Source: UBA7430 sp002478765
GTDB lineage: Bacteria > Bacteroidota > Bacteroidia > Flavobacteriales > UBA7430
DNA: 64,000 nucleotides
Assembly (NCBI GenBank): GCA_943789355.1
Contig: CALSTU010000001.1
Location: 124,001-188,000, forward strand
Direction: 5' to 3'
Part shown: positions 18,058 through 27,899 of the stretch, piece by piece
Numbering within the stretch: position 1 is the first letter of the stretch
Layout of the letters: every line of letters begins with the position of its first letter
Program-made: the position numbers and the translations under genes
Notes under the pieces: model-generated
Database searches by the model: none
Told to the model about the DNA's origin: nothing
What the model saw: only the letters and a program-made list of their open reading frames with translations

Positions 18058-19446
18058 ATGAATTTTGATCTTATTGTAGTAGGAAGTGGCCCTGGAGGGT
18101 ACGTAACCGCGATACGGGCTTCTCAATTGGGCTTAAAAACAGCCATTGTTGAAAAAGAAAACCTAGGTGGTGTATGTTTAAATTGGGGATGTATCCCTAC
18201 AAAAGCGCTTCTTAAAAGTGCACAAGTGTTTGAATACATCAACCATGCCGATGATTACGGCATCAAAGTTTCTGATGCTAAAACTGATTTCTCTGCTGTT
18301 GTCAAAAGAAGTCGAGATGTCGCTGGTGGAATGAGTAAGGGTATCGAATTTCTGATGAAAAAGAATAAAATCGAAGTACTTACTGGTATGGGAAAAGTTG
18401 CCCCTGGTAAAAAAGTCATCGTAACCGACGAAAAAGGAACAGATACGGAACATACTGCCAAAAACATCATTATTGCTACGGGGGCACGTTCTAGAAGTTT
18501 ACCTAACCTCCCTCAAGACGGTGAGAAAATCATTGGCTACCGAGACGCTATGACGCTCAAGAAAATGCCTAAGAAGCTACTTGTTGTTGGTTCTGGAGCT
18601 ATCGGTGTTGAGTTTGCCTACTTCTACAATGCCATGGGTGCTGAAGTAACTGTTGTTGAATACATGCCAAACATTGTACCTGTTGAAGATGTAGACATCT
18701 CCAAACAACTTGAACGTTCGTTCAAGAAAAGTGGAATCAAGGTGATGACCAATGCTTCGGTAGAAAAGGTAGATACCTCTGGTAAAACTTGTAAGGCTAC
18801 CATAAAGACAAAAAAAGGCGAAGAAATTATAGAAGCAGACATCGTTCTTTCTGCTGTAGGAATTACGGCTAATATTGAAAACATAGGTCTTGAGGATGTA
18901 GGAATAGCTACCGATAAAGGAAGAATTCTAGTCAACGACTACTATCAAACAAACATACCCGGATACCATGCCATTGGAGATGTAATTCCGGGCCCAGCTC
19001 TAGCACACGTTGCTTCAGCTGAAGGAATTAACTGTGTAGAGAAAATTGCTGGATTACACGTAGAGCCTATGGATATGAATAACATTCCTGGCTGTACATA
19101 TGCTTCTCCAGAAATATCATCTGTAGGATATACCGAACAAGCAGCAAAAGATGCTGGATTTGAAGTGAAAGTTGGTAAATTTCCATTCTCAGCTTCAGGA
19201 AAAGCTAGTGCTGCAGGGCACAAGGATGGTTTTGTGAAAGTTATTTTTGATGCAAAGTACGGTGAGTGGCTCGGTTGCCACATGATTGGTGCGAACGTTA
19301 CTGAAATGATTGCCGAAGCTGTTGTTGCTCGAAAACTTGAAACTACAGGACATGAGATCTTGAAATCTGTCCATCCTCACCCAACTATGAGTGAAGCTGT
19401 CATGGAAGCTGTTGCTGATGCATATGACGAAGTAATTCATATGTAA
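18058..19446 (+). CDS. lpdA: Dihydrolipoyl dehydrogenase (E3)
   Basis: Flavoprotein that reoxidises lipoyl groups of the 2-oxoacid dehydrogenase complexes or the glycine cleavage system. At 462 residues it is full length. Seen are the FAD motif VVGSGPGGYVTAIRA (about 7-21), the redox-active disulfide GGVCLNWGCIPTKALL (about 38-53), the NAD-binding GSGAIGVEFAYFY (about 177), the second FAD motif AIGDVIPGPALAHVA (about 310) and the C-terminal catalytic HPHPTMSEAVMEA. No E1 or E2 gene is adjacent, so which complex it serves is unknown. It is a single-gene unit ending at a strong terminator. Confidence 0.96.
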   Translation: MNFDLIVVGSGPGGYVTAIRASQLGLKTAIVEKENLGGVCLNWGCIPTKALLKSAQVFEYINHADDYGIKVSDAKTDFSAVVKRSRDVAGGMSKGIEFLMKKNKIEVLTGMGKVAPGKKVIVTDEKGTDTEHTAKNIIIATGARSRSLPNLPQDGEKIIGYRDAMTLKKMPKKLLVVGSGAIGVEFAYFYNAMGAEVTVVEYMPNIVPVEDVDISKQLERSFKKSGIKVMTNASVEKVDTSGKTCKATIKTKKGEEIIEADIVLSAVGITANIENIGLEDVGIATDKGRILVNDYYQTNIPGYHAIGDVIPGPALAHVASAEGINCVEKIAGLHVEPMDMNNIPGCTYASPEISSVGYTEQAAKDAGFEVKVGKFPFSASGKASAAGHKDGFVKVIFDAKYGEWLGCHMIGANVTEMIAEAVVARKLETTGHEILKSVHPHPTMSEAVMEAVADAYDEVIHM

Positions 19447-19462
19447 TCTTGATATAAACATC

Positions 19463-19494
19463 AAAAAAAAACCTCTTTAAAGAGGTTTTTTTTT
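19463..19494. terminator. Bidirectional intrinsic terminator between lpdA and the convergent gene
   Basis: A-tract, ACCTCT, TTAA, AGAGGT, T-tract: a perfect stem with a four-base loop flanked by A and T runs, working for both converging genes. Confidence 0.9.
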
Positions 19495-19509
19495 GTGCGT
19501 AAAACTCCT

Positions 19510-21744
19510 TTAACGAAATAAATTAATCGTTCCTGACTCCTGAAAACGGAGACCTGTAGCAAACTCAGAAGCATAAATCATATACACGTAAATGCCAGAT
19601 TTTAAGTACTTTGACCCTGCCCTACCGTCCCAAACAACATCCAGTTGATTGGAATAAAAAACTTGTCTTCCCCAACGATCGTAAATAAATAATTCATAAT
19701 CCTTATGACCAATCATGTAAGGATTAAATGTGTCGTTTAATCCATCTCCATTGGGCGTAAAAGATTGTGGCGCATAAAATTGATATGATGGAGCTACACG
19801 CACCCACTTCCCTGATTCTTGATCACACGAATTCGTAATGTTATTCACATTCAACCGAATGAAATAAGCACCTGCATCATCAAAATAATGTGTTGAGGGT
19901 TGATGGTCCTCTGAACCATTTGAATCACCAAAATCCCATGAATATTGCAAATCTTTCAATTTTGGTGTAAGGTTAATCAAACGGACTCCCAAACTGTCAG
20001 AAATAACCTTCGAGATTACGAAATTTGGATCCGGAATACTATCGATGACAAGTTGAGCATAAGCAGTGTCTACATGACCACACTTATCTTGCACAACAAC
20101 AGGGTAAAGACCCGGATATACCTGTGTACATGAATCCAAATAACCAGTAGGCCATTTGTAAGTATAATCGCCACTACCTGAAAGTATGTTAACACACAAA
20201 ACATCCTTATGATCAGAGCAAATAGTTTTACGTTCAGAAGTTAATCTTAATTCTCTAGCAGGGAGGACATCAATAAAAGTAGAATCTAATACGTTTTGAT
20301 TGCACAAATCGCTGACACGTACGTAATATGTTTTTGGTTCATGTACACTTACCATCTGACTGGAACCCGACTCTTCTTCTCCCAACCATTGATATTCGTA
20401 GCCTGAGTATGACTCCGAAGAAGCTAGAAGTCCGGACATACCTCCTTTAGCATTTACCCAAAGATTAACCGAATCATCCGAACATTCAAGTAAGGTATCT
20501 TCTAATGTATTGATAAATAAATCCGGTTGATCATAAATTTTAAACGTAATCGAATCGTACGAAATCTCAAAGCAATCATCTATTGAAGGATAAATCTTTA
20601 GGGTAAACTCTTCAACTCCCTCTTTGATTGAATCGTTTAGAACAGAAATCATGACCGTCGAGATTGAATCCTCTTCGGGAATAGTAACAACACCATTTGT
20701 AATGTTTGTTAAATTAAAATCGAGCTTATTGGTTGCAGCTCCACTAACTAAAATTTTTCGAGCTAGTGAACCGCTAATGGAGTCGGGCCTTTTAAAAGTA
20801 ATCGATGCATTCCCACAACCTTCATATAAGTGTTTTGGATTCTCCCAGGGCGTTTCAAATACATCAAACATATTTGATTTTATGGTGTAGTTAATCTTGG
20901 CGCTTGAATTGAACGAGTTTTTTTTCAAAAAAACGGCAGAATTAAGCAAGCCATCTCCACAATCTGCCAGAGCTATTTTAATGTGATACGTCTTACATGG
21001 GATTAAGTTTGCAATAGAAGCTATAGGTGTAGTGTGACCAAAAAATGAAATTGAAGTCATCGCTGAATTATCTACATAAAACTTAGAATACGATCTCCAA
21101 TTTATATCAATACTATCACAAAGTGATGCATCAAAACTAGATGGTCTTCCGGAATTGATGGTGTTTATAATTACAGGGCTGTTCGTAAATAGTGTGGAAT
21201 CGTTTGGGTTCGGAACCAAAGCTATATTTTTTGCTTTATTTTCAAATGGTCCATCAATTCCGGGACCCGAAAGAAAAAACCCAAAAATGTCATTGTATCT
21301 TGAGCAAGTAAAACTGCCATACTCATTGGATGCGAAAATATAATCAAACTGAAGTTGATTTGATTTTGGTATGAAGTCGAACTCTAGAGTGATTACATTG
21401 AACAAATTGATCGTTTTTGCACCAATCATCTCTAGTTGTTTAGACAAATCCGATTCCTCACCAGGAATTCTGTAAGAATGGACATCATTCCCAGGAATCA
21501 CAGAAGAAATACCCCCTGTACACAAGACCAATCCGGAATCAAATCCACGATTGAAAGTCCCATTGAATAGACCCATTGAATACTCATTTCCATGGTAAAT
21601 TACGTTTGAAAACTCAACACCTTCTCCCAAAATCATTTCTACGATATCATCAGGCGAATTGAACGAACTGCTATATGCTGTTCGTATTTGAGCGTTTACA
21701 GCAAAAGACAACCACAAAAGCATCTGGGGGATTAAGTATTTCAT
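19510..21744 (-). CDS. Secreted choice-of-anchor L protein with gliding-motility C-terminal domain
   Basis: A 744-residue exported protein. Residues 1-19 are a signal peptide ending in NAQ. About 22-270 form a choice-of-anchor L domain (LVLCTGGISS, then FDYIFASNEYG and ADCGDGLLNSAVF). About 305-400 resemble a Calx-beta-like region (VSGAATNKLDFN, EGVEEFTLKI). A PKD domain follows (YSWDFGDSNGSEDHQPSTHY, about 597-616). The last about 90 residues, from APQSFTPNGDGLNDTF through YDRWGRQVFYS to the end, form the gliding-motility-associated C-terminal domain, a type IX secretion signal. It is probably placed on the cell surface or released; the ligand is unknown. No partner genes are adjacent. Confidence 0.9.
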   Translation of the reverse strand: MKYLIPQMLLWLSFAVNAQIRTAYSSSFNSPDDIVEMILGEGVEFSNVIYHGNEYSMGLFNGTFNRGFDSGLVLCTGGISSVIPGNDVHSYRIPGEESDLSKQLEMIGAKTINLFNVITLEFDFIPKSNQLQFDYIFASNEYGSFTCSRYNDIFGFFLSGPGIDGPFENKAKNIALVPNPNDSTLFTNSPVIINTINSGRPSSFDASLCDSIDINWRSYSKFYVDNSAMTSISFFGHTTPIASIANLIPCKTYHIKIALADCGDGLLNSAVFLKKNSFNSSAKINYTIKSNMFDVFETPWENPKHLYEGCGNASITFKRPDSISGSLARKILVSGAATNKLDFNLTNITNGVVTIPEEDSISTVMISVLNDSIKEGVEEFTLKIYPSIDDCFEISYDSITFKIYDQPDLFINTLEDTLLECSDDSVNLWVNAKGGMSGLLASSESYSGYEYQWLGEEESGSSQMVSVHEPKTYYVRVSDLCNQNVLDSTFIDVLPARELRLTSERKTICSDHKDVLCVNILSGSGDYTYKWPTGYLDSCTQVYPGLYPVVVQDKCGHVDTAYAQLVIDSIPDPNFVISKVISDSLGVRLINLTPKLKDLQYSWDFGDSNGSEDHQPSTHYFDDAGAYFIRLNVNNITNSCDQESGKWVRVAPSYQFYAPQSFTPNGDGLNDTFNPYMIGHKDYELFIYDRWGRQVFYSNQLDVVWDGRAGSKYLKSGIYVYMIYASEFATGLRFQESGTINLFR

Positions 21745-21853
21745 TCGAGGGGGGAATTAGTTCTTGCATTTAAACATTAAATACATTGCAATATACTAAA
21801 ATACTTTTCTAGATACTTAATTATGTTGTATAAATTATATGATTGGTTTAGTA

Positions 21854-21883
21854 TAAAAAAAACCACCTTAAAAAAGGTGGTTT
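21854..21883 (-). terminator. Intrinsic terminator of the icmF-type gene
   Basis: Read on the minus strand: AAACCACCTT, short A/T loop, AAGGTGGTTT, then a T-run. It lies about 20 bases after the mutase stop codon. Confidence 0.85.
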
Positions 21884-21902
21884 AGGAAAGTCTAGAATAC
21901 AA

Positions 21903-24900
21903 TTACATATTACGGCGATACTGCCCTCCCACATCAAATAAGGCTGAAGTCATCTGTCCTAAAGAACAAGATTTAGCAACTTCCATCATTTCAGAAAATA
22001 TATTTTTATTTTGTAAGGCATTAGCTTGTAGGTTTTTGAGTGATTTGGAACTCGATGTTTGGTGAGCACTCAATAGATCATTAAGCATGTCGATCTGATA
22101 CTCCTTTTCCTGCTTGGTTGCTCGAATTACTTCTGTAGGTATTATTGTCGGCGAACCCTTGGAACTTAAAAAGGTGTTTACTCCAATAATTGGGTAGGCT
22201 CCAGAATGTTTTAAAGTCTCGTAGTGAAGACTCTCTTCTTGAATTTTTCCTCGCTGATACATCGTCTCCATAGACCCCAAAACACCGCCTCTTTCGTTTA
22301 TACGATCGAACTCTTCTAATACCGAGGCCTCTACAAGATCTGTAAGCTCCTCTATAATAAAAGAACCCTGAATTGGATTTTCATTTTTTGCAAGTCCCAA
22401 CTCCCGATTGATGATCAACTGTATGGCCATCGCTCTACGCACAGAATCTTCTGTAGGTGTTGTAATCGCCTCATCATATGCATTGGTATGAAGAGAGTTG
22501 CAATTGTCGTAAATCGCGTACAAAGCCTGTAGCGTGGTACGTATGTCGTTAAAATCAATTTCTTGTGCATGTAAAGATCGGCCTGAGGTTTGTATGTGGT
22601 ACTTTAATTTTTGAGCTCGAGGTCCTGCTCCATATTTATTCTTCATTGCTTTTGACCAAATTTTTCGAGCAACCCTTCCGATGACAGAATATTCTGGATC
22701 GATACCGTTGGAGAAAAAGAAAGATAAATTGGGCCCAAAGTCATCAATATCCATCCCACGGCTCAAATAATACTCAACATAAGTAAAACCATTACTCAAT
22801 GTAAAGGCTAATTGCGTTATGGGGTTTGCACCTGCTTCTGCAATGTGGTAACCAGAGATAGATACTGAATAAAAATTACGAATGGCATGCTGAATAAAAT
22901 ACTCTTGAACATCTCCCATCAAACGCAATGCGAATTCTGTTGAAAATATACAGGTGTTTTGTGCCTGATCCTCTTTTAATATATCAGCTTGAACGGTACC
23001 TCTAACCTGAGACAAAGTACGTTTCTTGATGTCATTGTACACATTCTTCGGAAGAACTAAATCTCCCGTAACTCCCAGTAACATTAAACCTAACCCATCA
23101 TTACCTTCCGGTAAATCTCCTTGATAGACGGGCCTTGAAACACCTCTATTTTTGAATATCTCACCTATTTTAGTTTCAACATCTTCATCTAAGCCCTCTG
23201 CCTTAATATACAGCTCACATTGCTGATCAATGGCAGCATTCATAAAAAAAGCCAACAGCATCGGTGCGGGACCGTTGATGGTCATCGAAACTGAAGTACT
23301 TGAAGCACACAAGTCAAAACCGGAATACAATTTTTTAGCATCATCCAAACAACAAATAGAAACTCCAGCATTACCAATCTTCCCATAAATATCAGGACGA
23401 TAGTCAGGATCATTACCATACAAAGTAACCGAATCAAAAGCTGTAGAAAGACGCTTTGCTGGCAATCCTAAACTGACGTAATGAAATCGACGATTGGTTC
23501 TTTCAGGGCCCCCTTCGCCCGCAAACATTCGAGTTGGATCTTCTCCTTCCCTTTTGAAAGGAAACAAGCCCGAAGTAAACGGAAATTCTCCAGGTACATT
23601 TTCCTGAAGTGACCAACGAAGGATATCACCCCATCCGCTGTACTTAGGTAATGAAATTTTAGGGATTTGAATATGAGACAATGATTCTGTGTGTGTGTTA
23701 ACATTCAATACTTTATTTCTTACGTTGAAGGAATAAACTGGAGCTTTGTATTTTTCAACCTTATCCTTCCACCTTTTTATGGTGAGCATATTCTTAGGGT
23801 CCAAATTCAAGACGAGTTTATCGAATGCTTCTTGTAGACCATCAACAAGTAAATCTTGATTTTTTGAATCCGTATTTCTAATCGTCACCAAAGACTCATT
23901 GAGTGCGTATAATTTTTGAGCTACTTCAACTTGCTGATCAACCCACGTATCATATGCTCGATTGTTATCTGCGATTTCAGAAAGATAGCGTACTCGTTGG
24001 GGTGGGATAATAAACATTTTCTCAGAAACTTCTTTCGTTGGTGAAAAATTGGAACTCAAATGTGCACCAGTCTTCTCCTGTAACTTAACAATAAGAGCGC
24101 GATATAGAGAATTCATGCCCGGATCATTAAACTGAGATGCTATGGTACCATACACCGGGAGACTTGCATCATCCGTTTCCCATAAATTATGATTGCGCTT
24201 GTATTGTTTCTTTACATCACGAAGGGCATCTAAAGCGCCACGTTTATCAAATTTATTCAAAGCGATTACGTCAGCAAAATCTAACATATCGATCTTCTCC
24301 AACTGAGTTGCTGCTCCGTATTCAGGAGTCATTACATACAAACTCACATCCGAAAACTCTTCAATTTCTGTGTCGGACTGACCAATACCTGAAGTCTCAA
24401 GAATAATCATATCAAAATTCGCAGCTTTTAAAACTTCTAAAGCTTCAGATACATGCTTTGACAGTGACAAATTAGATTGACGTGTTGCCAAAGAACGCAT
24501 GTAAACACGATCGTCATTAATGGCATTCATGCGAATACGATCACCCAACAATGCACCCCCAGTCTTTCTTTTAGATGGATCTATTGATATGATGGCAATT
24601 TGTTTATCCCTAAAGTCAATTAAAAAACGACGAACCAACTCATCAACAAGAGAAGATTTTCCGGCGCCTCCCGTTCCGGTAATTCCCAAAACAGGAACAC
24701 TATTTTTTGTAGAAAGTTTTCGAATTTGACTTAATATATCGTGATGTTTATCCGGAAAATTTTCTGCTGCTGATATGGTCTGTGCTATCGTTCTTTTGTC
24801 CTTTTTACGTATCATTTTGATAGACTCCTTAGGAAGAAACTCTCCGGTTGCAAAGTCACTCTTTTTTACAAGATCATTAATCATACCTTGTAATCCCATC

Positions 24901-25286
24901 TCACGTCCATCATCTGGAGAATATATTCTTGTGATGCCATAATCCATTAAGTCTTTAATCTCATTCGGTAGAATCACACCCCCACCGCCGGCAAATATGC
25001 GAATGTGTCCAGCACCTTTTTCCTGAAGTAATTCATACATGTACTTGAAATATTCAATATGCCCTCCCTGATAGGAGGTCATCGCTATCGAATTAACATC
25101 TTCCTGAATGGCTGTATTAACTACTTCTTCAACAGAACGATCATGACCAAGGTGAATAACTTCAACACCAGTAGCTTGAATGATTCTACGCATGATGTTG
25201 ATCGCCGCATCGTGACCATCAAACAAGGAAGCAGCAGTAACAATTCTAATTTTATTTTTTGATGTATAGGCGCGTATTGTCTCCAT
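21903..25286 (-). CDS. icmF: Fused isobutyryl-CoA mutase (IcmF): B12 domain, GTPase chaperone and mutase in one chain
   Basis: A 1127-residue adenosylcobalamin enzyme. Order: N-terminal B12-binding domain (about 12-140, with SLFDGHDAAIN and TSYQGGHIEYF), a MeaB/ArgK-type GTPase (P-loop GITGTGGAGKSS near residue 200; ALNKFDKRGA near 345), a linker, and the large mutase domain (about 560-1100). At the substrate site Gln776 in DQAQNTC takes the position where methylmalonyl-CoA mutase has Arg, and a Phe-containing LFPFKREGEDP replaces the Tyr segment; both are the pattern known for IcmF. It should interconvert isobutyryl- and butyryl-CoA (possibly isovaleryl- and pivalyl-CoA), linking valine and fatty acid catabolism. 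It stands alone and is divergent from the next gene. Confidence 0.93.
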   Translation of the reverse strand: METIRAYTSKNKIRIVTAASLFDGHDAAINIMRRIIQATGVEVIHLGHDRSVEEVVNTAIQEDVNSIAMTSYQGGHIEYFKYMYELLQEKGAGHIRIFAGGGGVILPNEIKDLMDYGITRIYSPDDGREMGLQGMINDLVKKSDFATGEFLPKESIKMIRKKDKRTIAQTISAAENFPDKHHDILSQIRKLSTKNSVPVLGITGTGGAGKSSLVDELVRRFLIDFRDKQIAIISIDPSKRKTGGALLGDRIRMNAINDDRVYMRSLATRQSNLSLSKHVSEALEVLKAANFDMIILETSGIGQSDTEIEEFSDVSLYVMTPEYGAATQLEKIDMLDFADVIALNKFDKRGALDALRDVKKQYKRNHNLWETDDASLPVYGTIASQFNDPGMNSLYRALIVKLQEKTGAHLSSNFSPTKEVSEKMFIIPPQRVRYLSEIADNNRAYDTWVDQQVEVAQKLYALNESLVTIRNTDSKNQDLLVDGLQEAFDKLVLNLDPKNMLTIKRWKDKVEKYKAPVYSFNVRNKVLNVNTHTESLSHIQIPKISLPKYSGWGDILRWSLQENVPGEFPFTSGLFPFKREGEDPTRMFAGEGGPERTNRRFHYVSLGLPAKRLSTAFDSVTLYGNDPDYRPDIYGKIGNAGVSICCLDDAKKLYSGFDLCASSTSVSMTINGPAPMLLAFFMNAAIDQQCELYIKAEGLDEDVETKIGEIFKNRGVSRPVYQGDLPEGNDGLGLMLLGVTGDLVLPKNVYNDIKKRTLSQVRGTVQADILKEDQAQNTCIFSTEFALRLMGDVQEYFIQHAIRNFYSVSISGYHIAEAGANPITQLAFTLSNGFTYVEYYLSRGMDIDDFGPNLSFFFSNGIDPEYSVIGRVARKIWSKAMKNKYGAGPRAQKLKYHIQTSGRSLHAQEIDFNDIRTTLQALYAIYDNCNSLHTNAYDEAITTPTEDSVRRAMAIQLIINRELGLAKNENPIQGSFIIEELTDLVEASVLEEFDRINERGGVLGSMETMYQRGKIQEESLHYETLKHSGAYPIIGVNTFLSSKGSPTIIPTEVIRATKQEKEYQIDMLNDLLSAHQTSSSKSLKNLQANALQNKNIFSEMMEVAKSCSLGQMTSALFDVGGQYRRNM

Positions 25287-25370
25287 AATTGAAAAATTAT
25301 TTTATTATATGTATATTATAATCCATGTAAAAATACAAAATAGAAATGAAAAGCAATTTACAAAATTGTA

Positions 25371-25378
25371 TACCTTTG
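25371..25378 (+). promoter_or_regulatory. -7 promoter box abutting the start of the YqaA-like gene
   Basis: TACCTTTG, an exact TAnnTTTG match, ends five bases before the ATG at 25384. It implies a leaderless or nearly leaderless mRNA and argues against the longer open frame starting at 25309. Confidence 0.45.
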
Positions 25379-25383
25379 TGCGC

Positions 25384-25833
25384 ATGGAATCATGGGCTTC
25401 ATATGGGTATTGGGGGTTGTTTACTGCAGCTTTTTTAGCCGGTTCGGTCATCCCTTTTGGAGCCGAAATATTACTTGGCATTCTCTTATACCAGGGTTTC
25501 CCTCTCATTCCTTTGGTCCTTGTTGCTACGTTCGGAAATTGGCTTGGAGGTTATACGGCTTTCTTCATGGGCTATTATACAAGATGGGACTTGATTGAGA
25601 AATACCTGAAGATAAACCCCGTCAAATTCAAAAAATTTGCATGGAAAGATAAACTCCCAAGTGAACTACTGGCACTGTTTTGTTGGATCCCTATTTTAGG
25701 GTCAATCATATTGATTAGTTTAGGTATTATGAGGAGTTCCATCTTAAAAACAGGCATTTTCATGTTTGTTGGGCGACTCATTAGATACTTCGTATGGGCG
25801 CTCTTGAGTACAGAAATAATAGACGCTCTCTAA
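25384..25833 (+). CDS. YqaA/DedA-like (VTT domain) small membrane protein
   Basis: A 149-residue integral membrane protein of the SNARE-associated/VTT type. The glycine-rich re-entrant segments AFLAGSVIPFGAEILLG (about 14-30) and ATFGNWLGGYTAFFMG (about 42-58) and the later helices WIPILGSIILISLGIM and FMFVGRLIRYFVWALL are typical of YqaA. Larger DedA relatives act in lipid scrambling or proton-dependent transport; the role of the short form is unknown. I chose the ATG at 25384 because conservation begins there and because a promoter box lies directly upstream. It is divergent from icmF. Confidence 0.82.
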   Translation: MESWASYGYWGLFTAAFLAGSVIPFGAEILLGILLYQGFPLIPLVLVATFGNWLGGYTAFFMGYYTRWDLIEKYLKINPVKFKKFAWKDKLPSELLALFCWIPILGSIILISLGIMRSSILKTGIFMFVGRLIRYFVWALLSTEIIDAL

Positions 25834-25952
25834 AGCAAATAATAAGGTAAATTAAATCAAACAACACAAGCCTTTTTAGGCAAGTTTTAGATTTGATTGG
25901 TGGAGGGCACAAAATCGTATTATCTAAAACTTCCATATCTTCTTTTTTATTG

Positions 25953-25960
25953 TATTTTTG
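25953..25960 (+). promoter_or_regulatory. Candidate -7 promoter box for the transketolase operon
   Basis: TATTTTTG, an exact TAnnTTTG match, 24 bases before the ATG at 25985. It overlaps the alternative TTG start at 25958, which supports the ATG. Confidence 0.5.
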
Positions 25961-25984
25961 GTTCGAAAATTTTCTAAAAAGCTC

Positions 25985-26830
25985 ATGGCAAACATCCAAA
26001 AACTCGAACAAACTGTAAGTCAAGTCCGCAGAGACATTGTACGCATGGTTCATGCAAATAATTCCGGACATCCTGGTGGATCATTAGGTTGTACTGAATT
26101 TCTAGTCGCTCTGTACTTCGAAATTATGAAACACGATTCCTCCTTCAACATGGATGGAAAAGGCGAAGATTTATTTTTCTTGTCTAACGGTCACATATCC
26201 CCTGTATTTTATAGTGTTTTGGCACATTCAGGATATTTTAATGTCTCTGAGTTAGCTACATTCCGAAAAATCGACTCCCGACTGCAAGGTCATCCTACGA
26301 CTCATGAGGGACTTCCGGGGGTGCGAATAGCTTCCGGTTCTCTTGGACAAGGTATGTCTGTTGCTGCAGGTGCAGCGGTAACCAAAAAGTTGAATGACGA
26401 TGACCGTATTGTTTACTCTCTTCATGGAGATGGTGAATTGCAAGAAGGTCAAATTTGGGAAGCAGCTATGTACGCTTCTGCAAAAAAAGTTGACAACTTA
26501 ATTTGTACGATTGATCTTAATGGACAACAAATAGATGGAAGTACTGATGAAGTATTGAATATGGGGAGTCTAGAAGCTAAATTTTTAGCATTTGGCTTCG
26601 ACGTATTGATTGTAAAAGAAGGAAACAACATGACAAAGGTTGTTGCCGCTTTAGAAGAAGCAAAATCTAGAACTGGGAAAGGAAAACCCGTTTGTATTTT
26701 ACTTCATACCGAAATGGGAAATGGAGTCGATTATATGATGGGCTCACACAAATGGCACGGTGTAGCTCCTAATGACGAAGAACTAGCTGTTGCATTAGCA
26801 CAAAATAAAGAAACATTAGGAGACTACTAA
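25985..26830 (+). CDS. Transketolase, N-terminal (ThDP-binding) subunit
   Basis: A 281-residue half-transketolase. It carries the N-terminal domain only: NNSGHPGGSLGCTEFL (about 24-39), SNGHISPVFYSVLA (about 68), GSLGQGMSVAAGAA (about 115) and the ThDP metal motif HGDGELQEGQIWEA (about 144-157), continuing to DLNGQQIDG. It works with the C-terminal subunit encoded 12 bases downstream in the non-oxidative pentose phosphate pathway. I chose the ATG at 25985 (MANIQKLEQ) over an upstream TTG because of the promoter box. Split transketolases are common in Bacteroidota, archaea and some Firmicutes. Confidence 0.93.
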   Translation: MANIQKLEQTVSQVRRDIVRMVHANNSGHPGGSLGCTEFLVALYFEIMKHDSSFNMDGKGEDLFFLSNGHISPVFYSVLAHSGYFNVSELATFRKIDSRLQGHPTTHEGLPGVRIASGSLGQGMSVAAGAAVTKKLNDDDRIVYSLHGDGELQEGQIWEAAMYASAKKVDNLICTIDLNGQQIDGSTDEVLNMGSLEAKFLAFGFDVLIVKEGNNMTKVVAALEEAKSRTGKGKPVCILLHTEMGNGVDYMMGSHKWHGVAPNDEELAVALAQNKETLGDY

Positions 26831-26842
26831 AAAGCCCCTCAG

Positions 26843-27796
26843 ATGAAAAAATATACATACACAGAAACAAAAGATACGCGTTCGGGATTTGGCGCTGGAC
26901 TCCTAGAAGCTGCTCAAAAAAATGAAAATGTAATTGGCTTATGTGCCGATCTTACGGGTTCATTAAAGATGAATGCTTTCGAAAATGAATTCCCAGAGCG
27001 ATTTTTCCAAGTTGGAATTTCCGAAGCCAATATGATGAGTATGGCTGCGGGTATGACAATTGGTGGAAAGATTCCTTTTACTGGAACCTTTGCAAATTTT
27101 GCAACATCAAGAGTTTATGATCAAGTAAGGCAATCGATAGCATACTCCAATAAGAATGTTAAAATATGTGCTTCTCATGCCGGGTTAACTCTTGGTGAAG
27201 ATGGTGCTACACATCAAGTACTGGAAGATATCGGTATGATGAAAATGTTACCTGGAATGGTTGTTATCAATCCATGTGACTACAATCAAACAAAGGCTGC
27301 TACTTTGGCCATAGCAGAATATGAAGGGCCAGTTTACCTACGTTTTGGACGTCCTAAAATGCCGGTCTTCACTCCTGCTGATCAAGAATTTAAAATTGGT
27401 GAAGCAGTAATGCTTAATGAAGGTGCAGATGTAACCATCATTGCCACTGGTCACCTAGTTTGGGAAGCTATTGAAGCAGGCCATATCCTTGCTGACATGG
27501 GTATTGATGCAGAAATAATTAACATTCATACCATTAAACCTTTAGATGCAGAAGCTATTTTAAAATCTGCAGAAAAGACAGGGTGCGTGGTAACTGCTGA
27601 GGAACACCAAATGAATGGCGGGTTAGGTGATGGTGTGGCTCAATTATTGGCTCGCAAAAACCCTACCCCTCTGGAAATGGTTGCAGTAAACGACAGCTTT
27701 GGTGAATCAGGTATTCCTGCGCTTCTTATGGAGAAGTACGGATTAACTCGTACAGACATTGTTAAATCCGTTGAAAAAGTAATCAAACGTAAGTAA
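26843..27796 (+). CDS. Transketolase, C-terminal subunit
   Basis: A 317-residue partner of the preceding subunit. It has the pyrimidine-binding domain (DLTGSLKMNAFENEFPERFFQVGISEANMMSMAAG, where the EAN glutamate activates ThDP; split here as DLTGSLKM at about 32 and GISEANMMSMAAG at about 58) and the C-terminal domain (ADVTIIATGHLVWEAIEAG, about 194-212; TAEEHQMNGGLGDGVAQLL, about 252-270). Together the two chains equal one full-length transketolase. The unit ends at a strong terminator. Confidence 0.93.
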   Translation: MKKYTYTETKDTRSGFGAGLLEAAQKNENVIGLCADLTGSLKMNAFENEFPERFFQVGISEANMMSMAAGMTIGGKIPFTGTFANFATSRVYDQVRQSIAYSNKNVKICASHAGLTLGEDGATHQVLEDIGMMKMLPGMVVINPCDYNQTKAATLAIAEYEGPVYLRFGRPKMPVFTPADQEFKIGEAVMLNEGADVTIIATGHLVWEAIEAGHILADMGIDAEIINIHTIKPLDAEAILKSAEKTGCVVTAEEHQMNGGLGDGVAQLLARKNPTPLEMVAVNDSFGESGIPALLMEKYGLTRTDIVKSVEKVIKRK

Positions 27797-27817
27797 AACA
27801 TTGCATTAAAAGATTTC

Positions 27818-27853
27818 AAAAAAAAGAGAGGTTCTAGCCTCTCTTTTTTTTTT
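27818..27853. terminator. Bidirectional terminator after the transketolase operon
   Basis: A-run, AGAGAGG, TTCTAG, CCTCTCT, T-run. The perfect seven-pair stem with A and T flanks serves both the transketolase operon and the convergent thioesterase gene. Confidence 0.88.
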
Positions 27854-27899
27854 ACAAACAACCACTTTTAAAGCGAAGTAATATCAAAGTTTACACCCC

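Noticed and set aside
21903..25286. Methylmalonyl-CoA mutase
   Set aside because: The fused architecture and the Gln at the substrate site fit IcmF rather than methylmalonyl-CoA mutase.
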